DNA from: Natronosalvus sp042663485
GTDB taxonomy: Archaea > Halobacteriota > Halobacteria > Halobacteriales > Natrialbaceae
Assembly: GCA_042663485.1 (NCBI GenBank)
Contig: JBHTAF010000002.1
DNA: 64,000 nucleotides
Reading direction: 5' to 3' (one strand)
Part shown: in pieces, positions 42,464 to 51,661 of the stretch
Layout: every line of letters starts with the position of its first letter
Numbering within the stretch: the stretch's first letter is position 1
The notes under the pieces: generated by a model
Told to the model about the DNA's origin: nothing
Seen by the model: only the letters and a program-made list of their open reading frames with translations
Database searches by the model: none
Program-made: the position numbers and the translations under genes

Positions 42464-43450
42464 ATGACCACACGGAACACAAATCTCACCAACGCGATCC
42501 ACCTCGAGCGGATCGAGCGAACGGCCCTCCCCGCGTCCGTTTCGACCCTTCTCGAGGCCTACGAGGAAACCGTCGACGAACGGGACCGGTTCCTCTGGAA
42601 GTGGCTCTATTACCTCTTTCCGGAGATTACCCTCTCGTGTGTCCGCCCCGACGACAGTCAACAGGTTCGAGAGAGTAAGCTGCTCGCGTCGCTGTACGTC
42701 ACCATCCTCGACGACCTCGCGGAACGCGACGAGGACGTACACACGTTTCGGGAGGCCGCGAAAGCACCGTTCGACCACCAGACGGCCGACGAGACGCGTC
42801 CGGAGGTCGACGCGGCGGCCGTTACACTCGCTCACGAGGTCTGGGAACACGTGGACGACGGGCTCGCGTCGGCACCCCGATACCCGGAATTTAGCGACCT
42901 GCTCCGGTTCGACCTCGGCCGCACCACCACCGCCATCGAGTACACCTACCTGCTGAACCACCACCTCGAGCTGGCGTCCCTCGAGGAAACCACCGTCTAC
43001 GACAGTTACAACATGATGCTGTTTCCCTACGCCACCATCGACCTGCTGTACTCGCCGGCGTTCGACCGTTCCGAACTCGGACGGTTACGGGACGTACTCA
43101 GACGCGCCCAGCAGATGACGCGCATCGGCAACTGGGTCACCACGTGGGAGCGCGAACTCGAGGAGGGAGACTGCAGTTCCGGCGTCGTCATCTCCGCCGT
43201 AGAACGGGACGTCGTTTCGCGCGAGCAACTGGAGCGCTTGCGGGCCGACCCCGCGACAGCCGATCGGGCCGAGATCGTCGCGCGAATCCACGAGGCGAAT
43301 ATCGAAGCCCGATTACTCGAACGATGGTCGGAGCACTACGATCACGTCGAGGGGTACGCCGCCGACATCGAGAGCGTCGACGTCGGAGCGCTTCTCGAGG
43401 GACTCGAGACAGTGCTCGCGTGCCATCTGGAAAGTCGGGGACGAAAATGA
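42464..43450 (+). CDS. Terpene-synthase-like isoprenoid synthase fold protein
   Basis: A 328-residue helical protein starting at the ATG at 42464, with CCCCCTATATA just before it. Residues 83-87 are DDLAE, a DDxx(D/E) metal motif in a helix. Residues 223-231 are NWVTTWERE: N223, T227 and E231 fit the N-xxx-S/T-xxx-E triad that binds the second magnesium cluster in class I terpene synthases. The spacing of about 140 residues between the motifs is also right. Substrate may be farnesyl or geranylgeranyl diphosphate. The identification rests on motifs; overall similarity is not shown. The regulator at 43607 follows in the same direction. Confidence 0.65.
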   Translation: MTTRNTNLTNAIHLERIERTALPASVSTLLEAYEETVDERDRFLWKWLYYLFPEITLSCVRPDDSQQVRESKLLASLYVTILDDLAERDEDVHTFREAAKAPFDHQTADETRPEVDAAAVTLAHEVWEHVDDGLASAPRYPEFSDLLRFDLGRTTTAIEYTYLLNHHLELASLEETTVYDSYNMMLFPYATIDLLYSPAFDRSELGRLRDVLRRAQQMTRIGNWVTTWERELEEGDCSSGVVISAVERDVVSREQLERLRADPATADRAEIVARIHEANIEARLLERWSEHYDHVEGYAADIESVDVGALLEGLETVLACHLESRGRK

Positions 43451-43606
43451 AGGGGCGTGTGAAAACGGAAGCGAACGCAAATGCGAAGGCGAGAACGACC
43501 GTCCGAAGAGCGACGTCGTCACCGCATCGCCGGACAGACGGGCACCGACTCGCCACGACCGGGGGCAGCCGACCCCACGAACGTCCCACTCTGGTGGTGA
43601 TGGAAC

Positions 43607-44398
43607 GTGACTGACCAGGAGCCAACCGATCAGGAACCCCGCTGGGATCGAGACTTCGTCCAGGAGGTGATGACCCGGTCCGAACTACTGGAACTGCTGG
43701 CCGATCGGCCGCGGACGGCCCGCGAACTGGCCGACCAGCTCGAGATGGCCCGGTCGACCGTCCACCGGGCGGCCGATACGCTCGAAGCGCACGGGCTGGT
43801 CGAGAAGCCGGCCGACCGCTTCGAGAGCACCGGTCTCGGCGACGTCGTCGCCGACGAACTCCGCACGTTTCGAACGAATCTCGAGGGCGCGCGACGGCTC
43901 GAGCCGTTCTTGAACACGATCGACGACTCGGCGCCGGAGGTCCCGGTCGAGCACTTCACCGACGCGACCGTGACCTGTTCTCGCCACCGACAGGCACACG
44001 TCGGCATCAAGCGCATAACCGAACTCATCGAAGCGACGGACTCCCTCCGGATGTTCTCGAGCATCATCTCGCCGCTCTACGTCGACGTGGCGCGACGGGA
44101 GATCCTGGATGGTATGGAAATCGAGGTGATCTTCGATCAGCAGGTCATCGAGATCATCCTCGAACAACACGTCGAGGAGGCGATGGAGGCGTTCGAAACC
44201 GGTCGGTTCGAGGTTTACGTCGCCGAAAACGTCCCGTTCGAACTCTTTCTCTTCGACGAGCGAGTGGGCCTTGCGGCCCACGACGAGTCGGGCATCGCCC
44301 GCGCGTTCGTCGAGACGACCGATCCCGGAGCGCGGTCGTGGGCCGAATCGCTCTACGCGGAGTACGCAGCGGACACGGACGCGTTTCGGCTGGAGTGA
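43607..44398 (+). CDS. Winged-helix regulator with DUF1724/FilR1-like C-terminus
   Basis: A 263-residue regulator starting with GTG at 43607. The N-terminal 90 residues are a winged helix (MTRSELLELLADRPRTAREL, then STVHRAADTLEAHGLV). Residues 100-263 form a ligand-binding domain of the type named DUF1724/FilR1 (FTDATVTCSRHRQAHVGIKR; VIFDQQVIEIILEQHVEEAM), seen in methanogen and haloarchaeal regulators. It lies 156 bases behind the terpene-synthase-like gene and probably controls it or itself. The small molecule it senses is unknown. Confidence 0.85.
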   Translation: MTDQEPTDQEPRWDRDFVQEVMTRSELLELLADRPRTARELADQLEMARSTVHRAADTLEAHGLVEKPADRFESTGLGDVVADELRTFRTNLEGARRLEPFLNTIDDSAPEVPVEHFTDATVTCSRHRQAHVGIKRITELIEATDSLRMFSSIISPLYVDVARREILDGMEIEVIFDQQVIEIILEQHVEEAMEAFETGRFEVYVAENVPFELFLFDERVGLAAHDESGIARAFVETTDPGARSWAESLYAEYAADTDAFRLE

Positions 44399-44698
44399 CA
44401 ACGGCGTGGTCACCACGTGCGCGACTGGAATCGCGACCGCTGGCGTCTCGAGACGGCCGTCAGTAGTGATTCGGCGCCGCCTCGACGGCCCTCGAGATCG
44501 GCGCTCCAGCGCATCCCGTTCGATAGATACAACTCGTTCGACTGGTGCAAATCCGTCGAGCGTTCGAAAACCTCCCGTTCGTGCTATTCAGCCGATCTGT
44601 CGCCGAATTATTCCATCGGGTATATACGACTCGCTGGTGTCCCTCTCGAACGATGGGACCTCGGTCCCTTCGAACGGACTACTCACAGGAATCTACCA
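44399..44698. other. Intergenic region upstream of the HalOD1 gene
   Basis: A 300-base gap without a convincing gene. It contains GGGTATATACGAC at about 44628-44640, a possible TATA box for the HalOD1 gene, and a perfect hairpin GGGACC-TC-GGTCCC at 44655-44668 flanked on both sides by TCGAACG. The hairpin would lie in the leader of the transcript or act as an operator for the downstream HalOD1/DUF7344 genes. Confidence 0.45.
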
Positions 44699-44989
44699 AT
44701 GACCAGTATGGACCGTAATCTCGATACCGCGGCACGGGACACCTCCATGGACGCGCACGAATTTCGACTCGACGACGATCGCGAAACGACGGTGTCGATC
44801 GCCGAGGCCATGGCGACGATTCGAGGCTGTTCGTCGACCGATCTGCGACCGCTCTACCACGACGTCGATCCGGCCCTGCTCGAACGCGTCGGCTCCCGGT
44901 CGAGCCGACAGTCGTTTCACTTCGTCAGCAACGGATTCGACGTCACCGTCCACGGCACCGGTACGGTTCGAATCGAGTCTCTCGAGTGA
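44699..44989 (+). CDS. HalOD1 output-domain protein
   Basis: A 96-residue protein starting at the ATG at 44699. After an N-terminal polar stretch it carries HalOD1: TTVSIAEAMATIRGCSSTDL, RPLYHDVDPALLERVGSRSS, then QSFHFVSNGFDVTVHGTGTV. It is a paralogue of the protein at 17179. A DUF7344 gene follows 263 bases downstream, so the same pair of families is linked in both places, in reverse order here. The intergenic gap contains two copies of TCCGGGAGCC about 30 bases apart. Role unknown. Confidence 0.85.
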   Translation: MTSMDRNLDTAARDTSMDAHEFRLDDDRETTVSIAEAMATIRGCSSTDLRPLYHDVDPALLERVGSRSSRQSFHFVSNGFDVTVHGTGTVRIESLE

Positions 44990-45252
44990 TCGTTCGAGCG
45001 GTCGAGCGAGCAGCGGGCACAATCGTTCGAGTCGTAACCGGTGTACAGCGCGACCAGTCGTTCACGAACAGCCGTCGATTGCTGACCGACGGGTCCGGGA
45101 GCCACCGATTTTTAGCCGGCGAGTCCGGGAGCCGTCGGTCGTCGGCTCCTCGAGGAACGTTCACGTGGTTCGAACAGTACGGAAAATCCGATCAAAACAC
45201 GTAGGAACCGAGATTATTCCCGTCACCACCCAACCCAGGGTACGATCAGCAC

Positions 45253-45654
45253 ATGACGACGAACATCCCATCACCAGCGCTGTTCGAGCAGGCCGGTGGA
45301 GTAACCTCGACGTTCGACCTTCTGGCCGACCAGCGGCGCCGCGTGGTGGTACGATACCTCGAGGAAACGACCGGCCCGGCGACCCTCGAGGAACTGGCCG
45401 AGGAAATCTCGGCTCGCGAATCGAGTGGTCGATTGCACTCGATCTCCGACCACGCGGACGCCCAGCACGACCACCTCCGGTCGATCACGATCTCGCTCCA
45501 CCACGTACACATTCCCAAACTCGCCGACGCGGATGCAATCGACTACGACCCGGAGACGAAGACGGCCCTCCTCACCGAAACCGGGGAACGCATCGCCGAC
45601 CGGATGGACGCAATCTGTGGCGAACCACGGGATACCTACGACCGCTCGTCGTAG
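45253..45654 (+). CDS. DUF7344 winged-helix protein
   Basis: A 133-residue protein starting at the ATG at 45253 that is almost only a DUF7344 domain: TSTFDLLADQRRRVVVRYLE (helix 1), PATLEELAEEISARESSGRL and TISLHHVHIPKLADADAIDY, with TLLTE-like wing (KTALLTETGERI). Haloarchaea encode many of these putative DNA-binding proteins. It is the shorter relative of the regulator at 16308, lacking the sensor part, and lies just before the aldehyde oxidoreductase gene (60-base gap), which it may control. Confidence 0.86.
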   Translation: MTTNIPSPALFEQAGGVTSTFDLLADQRRRVVVRYLEETTGPATLEELAEEISARESSGRLHSISDHADAQHDHLRSITISLHHVHIPKLADADAIDYDPETKTALLTETGERIADRMDAICGEPRDTYDRSS

Positions 45655-45714
45655 TCTCCGCGACCGAACTCGACAACCGGTACCGTTTTGCACGGCCGCG
45701 TGACACAGTGAGGT

Positions 45715-47400
45715 ATGAACCACGCCAGAGGACCGCTGCTCACGATCGACCTCGAGGACCGTTCGTGGGAGACCGAATCGATCGACGACGTACTCGAGCG
45801 CTACGTCGGCGGTCGCGCAGTCGGAACGAAACTCGCTCACGACCGGATTCCGTTCGACGCGGACCCGTTCGGGCCCGAGAACCGCCTCTTCTTCGCGACG
45901 GGGCCGCTCCAGCACTCGACGATGAGCTTCACCGGGCGGATGTCGGCGACCGGGCTCTCGCCGCTGACCGATGGCCTGCTCTCCTCGAACGCCGGGGGCT
46001 TCCTCTCGCGGAACTTCACGGCGACGGGCTACGGCGCCGTCGAGATCGCGGGCGAGAGCGACGACCTCGTGATCGTGCACGTCACGGACGACGGTGTCAA
46101 ATTCGAGGACGCGTCGGCACTCGAGGGAGCCGAGACGAGCGAGATCTGTGAGTACATCGAGGACGAACACGGCCTCGAGGCCGAGCACACGGTGACGATC
46201 GGCCCCGCAGGCGAGAACCGGGTTCGCTTCGCCTCGATCATGACCTCGCGCGAACGCGCGTTCGGCCGCGGTGGCCTCGGAGCCGTGCTCGGCGCGAAGA
46301 ACGTCAAGGCGATCACCTTCGACGGCGATTCGACTCACGACGTCGAGATTCCACCCCTCCAGATGGACGTCCACCGGGAGGCCGCCCAGTCCGACCACAT
46401 CATGAAACGGCAGGGCACATCTTCGATGACCGAGTTCGCGAACACGGTCGAGGCCCTGCCCACGCGGTACTTCTCGGAGCTGAGCTTCGAGGGCGCCGAG
46501 GGCATCAGCGGCGACCGCGTCGAGGAGAAGAAGTACAAGAAGGGAACCTGCTCGGCGTGTGCGTTCGCTTGCAAACTCCCGACCAGGGACGACGAATCCG
46601 ACCTCGAGACCGAGGGCCCGGAGTACGAGACGGTAATGGCCTTCGGCTCGAACGCCGGCGTCGACGACATCGTCGACGTGATGCAGTCGAACAAACTGTG
46701 CGACGAACTCGGGATGGACACCATCTCCGCGGGCGACGTCGTCTCGGCGTACCTCGCGAGCGAAGACGCCTTCGGCGACGCCGACCTGATCCACGAGACC
46801 GTCGAGAAAATCGCCCATCGAGAGGGAATCGGCGACACGCTCGCCGAGGGCGTCGACCGCATCCACGACGAGTTGGGCGTCGAGAACTGGTCGGTCAAAG
46901 GGCTCGAGTTCCCCGCCCACGACGGCCGGACGCTCAACGGGCAAGGTCTGGCCTTCGCCACCTCGAACCGCGGCGCCGACCACATGTACGCCGAGTTCTA
47001 CTCGCTCGAGTACCCGCTGGTCGATCAGGACCAGGCGCTGGACAAGGCGGGACTCGAGGGGAAACCCCCGAAGGTCGTCGAGAAGGAGAACCTGAACGTC
47101 ATCAAGGACAGCGCGGTGCTGTGTAAGTTCTCCCGGGACTTCGTCGACGCCGACCGCCTCGAGACGCTGCTCGACGCGGACTACGACGACCTGCTGGCCA
47201 TCGGCGGCGAGGTCGTCGCGATGGAGCGCCACTTCAACAACCGGCGCGGGATGGACCGGGCTGACGACCGACTGCCCTACGAGCTTCCGGGCTTCGAGGA
47301 CGCCCTGTCGGCGTACTACGCCGAGCGCGGCTGGAACGACGACGGCACCGTCCCGACAGAAGCCGTCGGTGCGGGCGAGGCGGTCTCGAGCGACGACTGA
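45715..47400 (+). CDS. Aldehyde:ferredoxin oxidoreductase family protein (tungstopterin)
   Basis: A 561-residue AOR-family enzyme. The N-terminal domain begins LLTIDLEDRSWETESIDDVL and FATGPLQHSTMSFTGRMSAT is the pterin-binding block. The 4Fe-4S cluster is held by C279, C282, C286 (CSACAFACK) and C470 (AVLCKF). The glycine-rich region NRGADHMYAEFYSL is usual. It oxidises aldehydes to acids with ferredoxin as electron acceptor and needs a bis-pterin tungsten cofactor. It is single, without an adjacent ferredoxin or cofactor gene. The length is slightly short for the family. Confidence 0.93.
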   Translation: MNHARGPLLTIDLEDRSWETESIDDVLERYVGGRAVGTKLAHDRIPFDADPFGPENRLFFATGPLQHSTMSFTGRMSATGLSPLTDGLLSSNAGGFLSRNFTATGYGAVEIAGESDDLVIVHVTDDGVKFEDASALEGAETSEICEYIEDEHGLEAEHTVTIGPAGENRVRFASIMTSRERAFGRGGLGAVLGAKNVKAITFDGDSTHDVEIPPLQMDVHREAAQSDHIMKRQGTSSMTEFANTVEALPTRYFSELSFEGAEGISGDRVEEKKYKKGTCSACAFACKLPTRDDESDLETEGPEYETVMAFGSNAGVDDIVDVMQSNKLCDELGMDTISAGDVVSAYLASEDAFGDADLIHETVEKIAHREGIGDTLAEGVDRIHDELGVENWSVKGLEFPAHDGRTLNGQGLAFATSNRGADHMYAEFYSLEYPLVDQDQALDKAGLEGKPPKVVEKENLNVIKDSAVLCKFSRDFVDADRLETLLDADYDDLLAIGGEVVAMERHFNNRRGMDRADDRLPYELPGFEDALSAYYAERGWNDDGTVPTEAVGAGEAVSSDD

Positions 47401-47441
47401 CTGGTTCGGCTGTTTCTGCCGCTCTCGCCGTTCTCGCCGTT

Positions 47442-49070
47442 TCAGCTGTCCACGCCGGGTTCGAACGCCTCGAGCCGCCGTCTCGCGTACCGATAGCCGC
47501 CGAGCCCTGCGACCCCTCCAAAGACGCCACAGAGGGCTACTGTCGCCGCGACTCCCGCGAGCGAGTCGGCGACCCCCATGCCGAACCCGACGAAGAGCGG
47601 GCTCGCGACGACGACCATCGCGGCGAGATACGCGAGCATGGCGTACAGTTCGGGCGGCGACAGGGAGGCGGGCGTCGGTCCCTCGAGGTTCGGGAGGAAG
47701 GCGCCGACGGCGAGCGAGAGGCCCGTCCCGCCGACCGTCACCAGCGTCGCGGCGGCCGCGAACCCGGCGACGATCAGGGGCGGATAGCCCGCAGCAGCGC
47801 CGACGAGGAGCGCCGTGGCGGCGACGACTGGCGCGCCTGGAACGAGCGCGGCGAGGGCGTGCCCGCGGAGAATGGCGTCCGGCCCGCCGGGCGTCGTCCG
47901 CACGAGCGACAGGGCGACCCGTTCGTTCCCGAGGGGGTTGAGCGTCGTCCCGAGGCCGACCGCCGAGGCGGCGTACAGCACGACGAGTGGTGCGAGCAGG
48001 GCGGGCGCCGTCGCCGACACGTCGGCCGTCACCGGACCCACGAACGCCAGCGGCAGGACGACGTAGAGCATCGCCCGCGGCGACCGGCGCATCCGACGCC
48101 ACACCGTGGCAGTCGCTCCCGCCGTCGCCCGGCCGAATCGCGCTTCGAGCGCCCGCCCCACGACGCGCGTCCGCTGGTCGGAGCGCGAGTCGGAGACGGT
48201 GCCGTCGTCGAGGACGGTCTCGGCGAACCACAGCGAGCGACCGGACACGAGGGTCGTTCCCAGAGCGAGCGGGATCACACTGGCGGCGACGAGCAGTGCA
48301 GCCCCGGCCTGGACGGGCACCGCCTCGAGGCCGGGCGTGGTCGCGAGCGCGAGGTCGCCGTACCACCCCAGCGGCGTCGAGCCGAGCAGGCCAGCGGCCC
48401 GACGACTGACGGCGAGCCCGACGAACGTGACGAACAGGAGGAGGACACTCACGGCGTACCGGGCGCTGTAGAGTCGCGGGGATCGCCGGATGGCGGCCCG
48501 GATGGCGACGCCAGCGGCAGTTCCGGCGAGCAGGCCGGTCAGGAGGATGGCAACGCCGCCGACGGCCGCGCCGACGAGCGTCACGACCGAGCCCGTCCCG
48601 GCCGTGAACGCCAGGGCAGCCCCGAACGTGGCCGGGGCGACGAACCAGCCGTGCTCGAGCAGGGCTGCCCCCAGGACGCCGGTGATCGCCGACGAGAGCG
48701 GGACTGCGGTGACGGCCTCGGTCGGTGGGGTCTCCCAGCCATCGCTCGTCGTCGCCCCCAGCGCGCCGAGACCTGCCGTCAGAACGAGTCCCGTGGCCGC
48801 GAGTTCGCGCGTACGCTCCAGGACGCGGTCGCTCTCGGTGCCGACGAGGGTACCGTAGTGGTAGGCGCCGGGTTCGGGCCAGACGGACTCGTAGATGGAG
48901 ATCGGAACGGTGCCGACGAGCAACAGCGTGGCGAACGTCGCGCCGAGCACGACCGCGGCCGCCAGTTGCGGGTGGCGACGACGGCGCCGGAGTTCGACGC
49001 GATGGCGAACCGCCGCAATCTGTCCCGCGGCGCGGGCGGCGGCGAGGACGCGCTGACTCGAGGAGGTCAC
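47442..49070 (-). CDS. ABC-2-like large membrane protein
   Basis: A 542-residue protein with about 12 hydrophobic helices. A polar N-terminus (VLAAARAAGQIAAVRHRVEL) is followed by LAAAVVLGATFATLLLVGTV and further helices; a central cytoplasmic loop reads DGTVSDSRSDQRTRVVGRAL. The order is like haloarchaeal ABC-2 exporter permeases of 500-560 residues, but no ATPase gene is adjacent, so the assignment to an ABC exporter is tentative. It begins close to the TATAGAAC motifs at 49145-49192, which could control it. Confidence 0.72.
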   Translation of the reverse strand: MTSSSQRVLAAARAAGQIAAVRHRVELRRRRRHPQLAAAVVLGATFATLLLVGTVPISIYESVWPEPGAYHYGTLVGTESDRVLERTRELAATGLVLTAGLGALGATTSDGWETPPTEAVTAVPLSSAITGVLGAALLEHGWFVAPATFGAALAFTAGTGSVVTLVGAAVGGVAILLTGLLAGTAAGVAIRAAIRRSPRLYSARYAVSVLLLFVTFVGLAVSRRAAGLLGSTPLGWYGDLALATTPGLEAVPVQAGAALLVAASVIPLALGTTLVSGRSLWFAETVLDDGTVSDSRSDQRTRVVGRALEARFGRATAGATATVWRRMRRSPRAMLYVVLPLAFVGPVTADVSATAPALLAPLVVLYAASAVGLGTTLNPLGNERVALSLVRTTPGGPDAILRGHALAALVPGAPVVAATALLVGAAAGYPPLIVAGFAAAATLVTVGGTGLSLAVGAFLPNLEGPTPASLSPPELYAMLAYLAAMVVVASPLFVGFGMGVADSLAGVAATVALCGVFGGVAGLGGYRYARRRLEAFEPGVDS

Positions 49071-49144
49071 TGCTCGAGGTTACACCGGGGGATGGTTCAC
49101 TCTCACGGTTTGGCATTTGATGCGACCGGAGGATGCGACAATAG

Positions 49145-49192
49145 TATAGAACATATAGGAATTGCCTTCAGACAATATTATAGAACTTATAG
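49145..49192. promoter_or_regulatory. Two TATAGAACnTATAG sites in tandem
   Basis: TATAGAACATATAG at 49145-49158 and TATAGAACTTATAG at 49179-49192 start 34 bases apart (about three helical turns); a weaker form ACTATAGAAAAC follows near 49211. They lie upstream of the ABC-2-like gene (start 49070) in an otherwise GC-rich window. The same 14-base pattern is found before pitA. They may be operators of one regulator. Confidence 0.55.
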
Positions 49193-49361
49193 TAATGGGC
49201 TATGCCAAATACTATAGAAAACATGGTAACAGTCTGTGTCGAGGTGGGTGGCTAGCTGGCGTGGCTCACCAATCGCTGGAGACGCCGTACTCGTCACTCG
49301 ACCTGACGTCGGTGGTCGCCGTCAGTCCGTGCCGTCCGAGTGTCCCGGCGAGGTCCGGCGC

Positions 49362-49763
49362 TCACTCGCGGTCGCCGTCGTCGGTCCCGGGGTCCTCAAG
49401 GTCCTCGAGCGGGACGGGATCGTTCCACTCGTTTGCGGGTTCGTCGCCGTCGTCTCCGCTTCCGCCCTCACCCGCGCCCTCGTCGTTTCCTGACCGAACC
49501 GTCCAGGGCACCTCGTCTGCCCGCGAGGGGTGGACGTTGACGGCGCCGCCCCGGTAGGGATCCGTCTCGGGGTCGTAATCCAGTTCGCTGCGAGCGAGCA
49601 GGTAGACGATCGCGCCGTAGACCGGCACCGCGAACACGATCACGGCCCACTTCCGCGGGTTGGACATTCCGACTTCGCGGGCGTCGCGGTAGACGTACGC
49701 GGCGAGACCGGCAAAAAACGCGAGCGAGGCGAGAACGAGTGCAGCGATAGTCAGCGGTCCCAT
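49362..49763 (-). CDS. Small membrane protein with acidic tail (133 aa)
   Basis: A 133-residue protein starting MGPLTIAALVLASLAFFAGL. It has two helices (residues 3-25 and 42-60, WAVIVFAVPVYGAIVYLLA) with YVYRDAREVGMSNPRKWAV between, resembling the phospholipase-D-nuclease N-terminal (PLDc_N) membrane module. The rest is an acidic disordered tail. It is a stand-alone gene, common in haloarchaea, without a known function. Confidence 0.75.
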   Translation of the reverse strand: MGPLTIAALVLASLAFFAGLAAYVYRDAREVGMSNPRKWAVIVFAVPVYGAIVYLLARSELDYDPETDPYRGGAVNVHPSRADEVPWTVRSGNDEGAGEGGSGDDGDEPANEWNDPVPLEDLEDPGTDDGDRE

Positions 49764-49816
49764 ACCATTCGTTGGTCCTCGAGGCCCCTAAACCGATTGC
49801 CGCCGAGTACGGGCCC

Positions 49817-51055
49817 CTAGTTGTACCAGTCCCGCCGCGCCCGAAGCACACGAGCGATCAGCGGCAAATCCCGAACGCCGAGGAGTCTCGCGAGCGCGAG
49901 CCGACTCCCTTTGTTGGCCTGAGCCAACGTGTCGGTGTCGAAGCGGTTCAGGTCCGCCATGAGGTCGTCGTAGCGGTCGTTCGAGGCGAGGTAGAGCAGG
50001 TGGGTCATCAGGAGCCGCGTGTCCACGTTCGGAGCGACGTCCCGGTGCCAGAGCGTGTCGTAGACCGCGAGATTGTCGGCGGTGGGCTCGATCTGGCCGT
50101 GTTTCAGACAGCTGTCGGCGGCGACGGCGGCCGCCCGGCCGGATTTCATGCAGGTGTGAATCCCCTCGCCCCAGAGTGGGTCGACGGTCGGGACGGTGTC
50201 GCCGATGGCCATGAACCGGTCGGTGTGGATCTGACCCGGCGGCTGGATGTGTGCCGACCCGCGGTGCTGGCGGCCTTCGATTCGCTCGGCCTCTGCGAAT
50301 CGGGGGTCGGTGTCGATCCAGTGCTGGAGGTAGTCGTCGATGTTGAAGTTGTCCCGGCCGTGCTGGTGGTGACTGTCGTTCTGGATGTAACAGACGCCCA
50401 CCTTCGCGGTGTCCCCGCCGGTGTGGAAGATCCAGGAGTAACCCCCCGGCGCGATGTCGTGGTCGAGGCGCAGCATCATCGCGTCGGTCAGGTCGGCGTA
50501 GTCGGGGTGGTCGACCTCGATCCCCTCGAGTTCGTACTCGATCCCGATGGCGTGGTTCTTCCGCTTGAGGTCGCTCACGCCGAGTTTCTTCGCCAGCGGC
50601 GCCGCGGGACCCGTCGCGTCGATCACGATGTCGGCGTAGAGTTCCTCGGAACCACTGTAGGTGACGCCGACAGGCTCGCCGCCCTCCGTGATCGGCGCCG
50701 TCGCCCGCGAGTCGAAGCGGTACTCCGCACCCTTCTCGCGGCCGTCCTCGACCAGGTACCGCTTGAACTTCCCGAAGTCCAGCACCGCACCCGGCTGGTC
50801 CTGTACGTAGTAGTCGTTCGGCGACTCGAGCACCACGGATTCGGTGAACTGCTGGACGACGTCGTCGGGAATCCCGAACGAGGCCATCATCGACGGGAAC
50901 GTGCCGGCCGTCGACTTGTTGCTCTGTTTCGGGAACTCCGCTTCCGCCTCCGTCTCGAGGACGACGACGTCGTACCCGCGGGCGGCCAGGTCCCGCGCAC
51001 ACTGCGCACCAGCGGGCCCGGCCCCGGCGATCACTACGTCGCAATCTCCGTTCAT
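49817..51055 (-). CDS. Geranylgeranyl-reductase-like FAD oxidoreductase
   Basis: A 412-residue flavoprotein starting at the ATG at 51055 (MNGDCDVVIAGAGPAGAQCA). The dinucleotide-binding loop GAGPAG and ARDLAARGYDVVVLETE are at the N-terminus, the second FAD motif AIGDTVPTVDPLWGEGIHTC at about residue 280. This order defines the geranylgeranyl reductase family, which saturates isoprenoid chains of archaeal lipids or related compounds. Which of the several haloarchaeal paralogues it is cannot be told. It is divergent from the CBS gene. Confidence 0.88.
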   Translation of the reverse strand: MNGDCDVVIAGAGPAGAQCARDLAARGYDVVVLETEAEAEFPKQSNKSTAGTFPSMMASFGIPDDVVQQFTESVVLESPNDYYVQDQPGAVLDFGKFKRYLVEDGREKGAEYRFDSRATAPITEGGEPVGVTYSGSEELYADIVIDATGPAAPLAKKLGVSDLKRKNHAIGIEYELEGIEVDHPDYADLTDAMMLRLDHDIAPGGYSWIFHTGGDTAKVGVCYIQNDSHHQHGRDNFNIDDYLQHWIDTDPRFAEAERIEGRQHRGSAHIQPPGQIHTDRFMAIGDTVPTVDPLWGEGIHTCMKSGRAAAVAADSCLKHGQIEPTADNLAVYDTLWHRDVAPNVDTRLLMTHLLYLASNDRYDDLMADLNRFDTDTLAQANKGSRLALARLLGVRDLPLIARVLRARRDWYN

Positions 51056-51226
51056 AAGGCACAGACTGTGCTGGAGCATTATGAGTATACCCAGTTATGT
51101 TCGCGAATGAACGTCACACTCGCGTGAGATATGCGACCGACTGGCACCCGTCGGCCGAACGAACCGGCCGTCACGCCTGCAATCACCGGTGGCGGTACTA
51201 CATATCTCGGCCCCGTAGCACGACGC

Positions 51227-51649
51227 ATGTCACTCGAGACGCTCGCCCGGAGCGACGTCGTCACCGCGTCGCCGGACAGTTCCATCCGAGACGTTGCATC
51301 CATGATGGACGAGGAGATGGTCGGCAGCGTGGTCATCACCGAAGGGGACGAACCCGTCGGCATCGTGACCGACCGTGACCTCGCGCTCGCAGTCCTGGTC
51401 GACGGCGACGACCCCGAATCGACGACCGCCGAGGACGTCATGTCCGGAACGGTTCACACGATCGGCGTCGATGCGGGATTCTACGACGCGACCGAACGGA
51501 TGAACGAACGCAACGTCCGGCGTTTGCCGGTCGTCGACGACGACGGCTCCCTCGTGGGGATCATCACGCTCGACGACCTGAGCGAACTGCTGGCGGACGA
51601 ACAGAGCGAACTCGTCGGCGTGATCCGCGAGCAGCGCGCACCGTACTGA
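51227..51649 (+). CDS. Two-CBS-domain protein
   Basis: A 140-residue protein starting at the ATG at 51227, with two CBS units: residues 1-62 (TLARSDVVTASPDSSIRDVA, GIVTDRDLALAVLV) and 68-125 (VMSGTVHTIGVDAGFYDATE, LVGIITLDDLSELL). The pair forms one adenosine-nucleotide-binding Bateman module. TACTACATATCT lies about 30 bases before the start, a possible TATA box. No fused effector is present, so the target is unknown. Confidence 0.92.
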   Translation: MSLETLARSDVVTASPDSSIRDVASMMDEEMVGSVVITEGDEPVGIVTDRDLALAVLVDGDDPESTTAEDVMSGTVHTIGVDAGFYDATERMNERNVRRLPVVDDDGSLVGIITLDDLSELLADEQSELVGVIREQRAPY

Positions 51650-51661
51650 TGGTGTTCGCAC

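Noticed and set aside
45271..49116. A 1281-codon open frame on the minus strand
   Set aside because: It runs antisense to the clear aldehyde oxidoreductase and DUF7344 genes and is Arg/Pro-rich. Long antisense frames are usual in GC-rich haloarchaeal DNA.
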